A DNA stretch of 32,950 bases, taken from NCBI GenBank assembly GCA_030684355.1, contig JAUXTN010000244.1:1-32950 (forward strand), given 5' to 3'. The notes under the pieces were generated by a model. It was not told where the DNA came from. It searched no databases and saw only the letters and a list, made by a program, of their open reading frames with translations. Below are positions 32,819 through 32,950 of this stretch, in pieces. Position 1 is the first letter of the stretch, and each line of letters begins with the position of its first letter. The DNA comes from Pseudomonadota bacterium (lineage in GTDB: Bacteria > Myxococcota_A > UBA796 > SXON01). The translations under genes were made by a program, and so were the position numbers.

Positions 32819-32950
32819 TAGATCCTTACTTCAGCCACGCGGGAAGGCCCGCGAGGCGTGGGTCAAGACCCCCTTTCAAACCGTGCGTGCGGTTTTCCCG
32901 CACACGGCTTACCGGTGGTCTGTCAAAGCCCAGCATCGGGCTGGCGTTTG
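32819..32950 (-). mobile_element. Group II intron, 3' end (domains V-VI), continuing off the window
   Basis: On the minus strand the sequence holds domain V (32878-32910), and 16 bases after it a domain-VI-like hairpin, CCACGC/GCGTGG (32835-32861). The bulge after it (CTGAAGT) contains candidate branch adenosines, and the exon follows within about ten bases of the protease ATG. The left limit given is approximate because the 3' splice site cannot be fixed by eye. The rest of the intron, possibly with a reverse transcriptase/maturase, lies beyond 32950. Group II introns are self-splicing ribozymes that can move by retrotransposition. Confidence 0.8.
32878..32910 (-). ncRNA. Group II intron domain V (catalytic core)
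   Basis: A 33-nt hairpin. On the minus strand it starts AAGCCGTG, with the catalytic AGC triad at positions 2-4. It has a lower 8-bp stem closing with CACGGTTT, a two-base CG bulge on the 3' side, an upper 5-bp stem (TGCGG/CCGCA) and an A-rich GAAAA loop. The canonical form is 34 nt with a GAAA tetraloop; here one base is missing at the loop. Confidence 0.85.

Overview
The window is high-GC DNA from a Gram-negative bacterium. By eye most of it is roughly 70% GC. Lipid A genes, TonB-dependent transport, several lipobox proteins, a Cys-rich C-terminal tail resembling MYXO-CTERM, a MopE-type metal-binding motif, CotH and FG-GAP proteins together suggest Myxococcota or another former deltaproteobacterial lineage. 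This placement is inference from protein style; there is no rRNA or other phylogenetic marker in the window.

Layout. (1) 126-6095, minus strand: a tightly coupled cluster read in the order DUF455-like ferritin/ATP-grasp fusion, alkyltransferase-like protein, WaaA-LpxK fusion, LpxL-like acyltransferase, secreted protein. The first four genes overlap by 1-4 bases. The lipid A/Kdo steps (4'-kinase, Kdo transfer, late acylation) are therefore made from one transcript. (2) 6118-10895, plus strand: small membrane protein, AbgT-type transporter, secreted metallo-beta-lactamase-fold protein and FAD oxidoreductase. (3) 11046-11501: a small lipoprotein with its own promoter candidate and a strong UUCG terminator. 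(4) 11577-14056, minus: a surface protein with a MYXO-CTERM-like tail, coupled to a GT87-type mannosyltransferase. (5) 14159-16387, plus: a large EF-hand-like membrane protein of unknown role. (6) 16452-21033, minus: periplasmic cyclophilin, polyprenyl-phosphate mannose synthase, GT39/ArnT-type transferase and MsbA-type ABC exporter, a plausible lipid-linked glycosylation and export unit.

(7) 21063-27506 is the most unusual part. A CotH lipoprotein with a C-terminal C-type-lectin-like domain is followed by a scrap that looks like a biotin carboxylase gene. Next comes a visibly lower-GC three-gene cassette on the minus strand: a small beta-rich protein, a 772-residue protein with TIM-barrel glycosidase-like features, and an FG-GAP propeller lipoprotein. 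The cassette ends against a second, headless copy of the lectin domain. The two lectin copies are 297 bp each, differ at 11 positions (7 of them silent) and frame the insertion.

(8) 27531-31791, minus: a lipoprotein coupled to a TonB-dependent receptor, plus an acidic-linker protein. (9) 31850-32950, minus: an HtrA-like serine protease without a signal peptide. Its start codon lies about ten bases from the 3' end of a group II intron (domains V and VI recognisable), whose body runs off the window. No tRNA, rRNA or CRISPR array was seen, and no gene-free stretch exceeds 300 bases.
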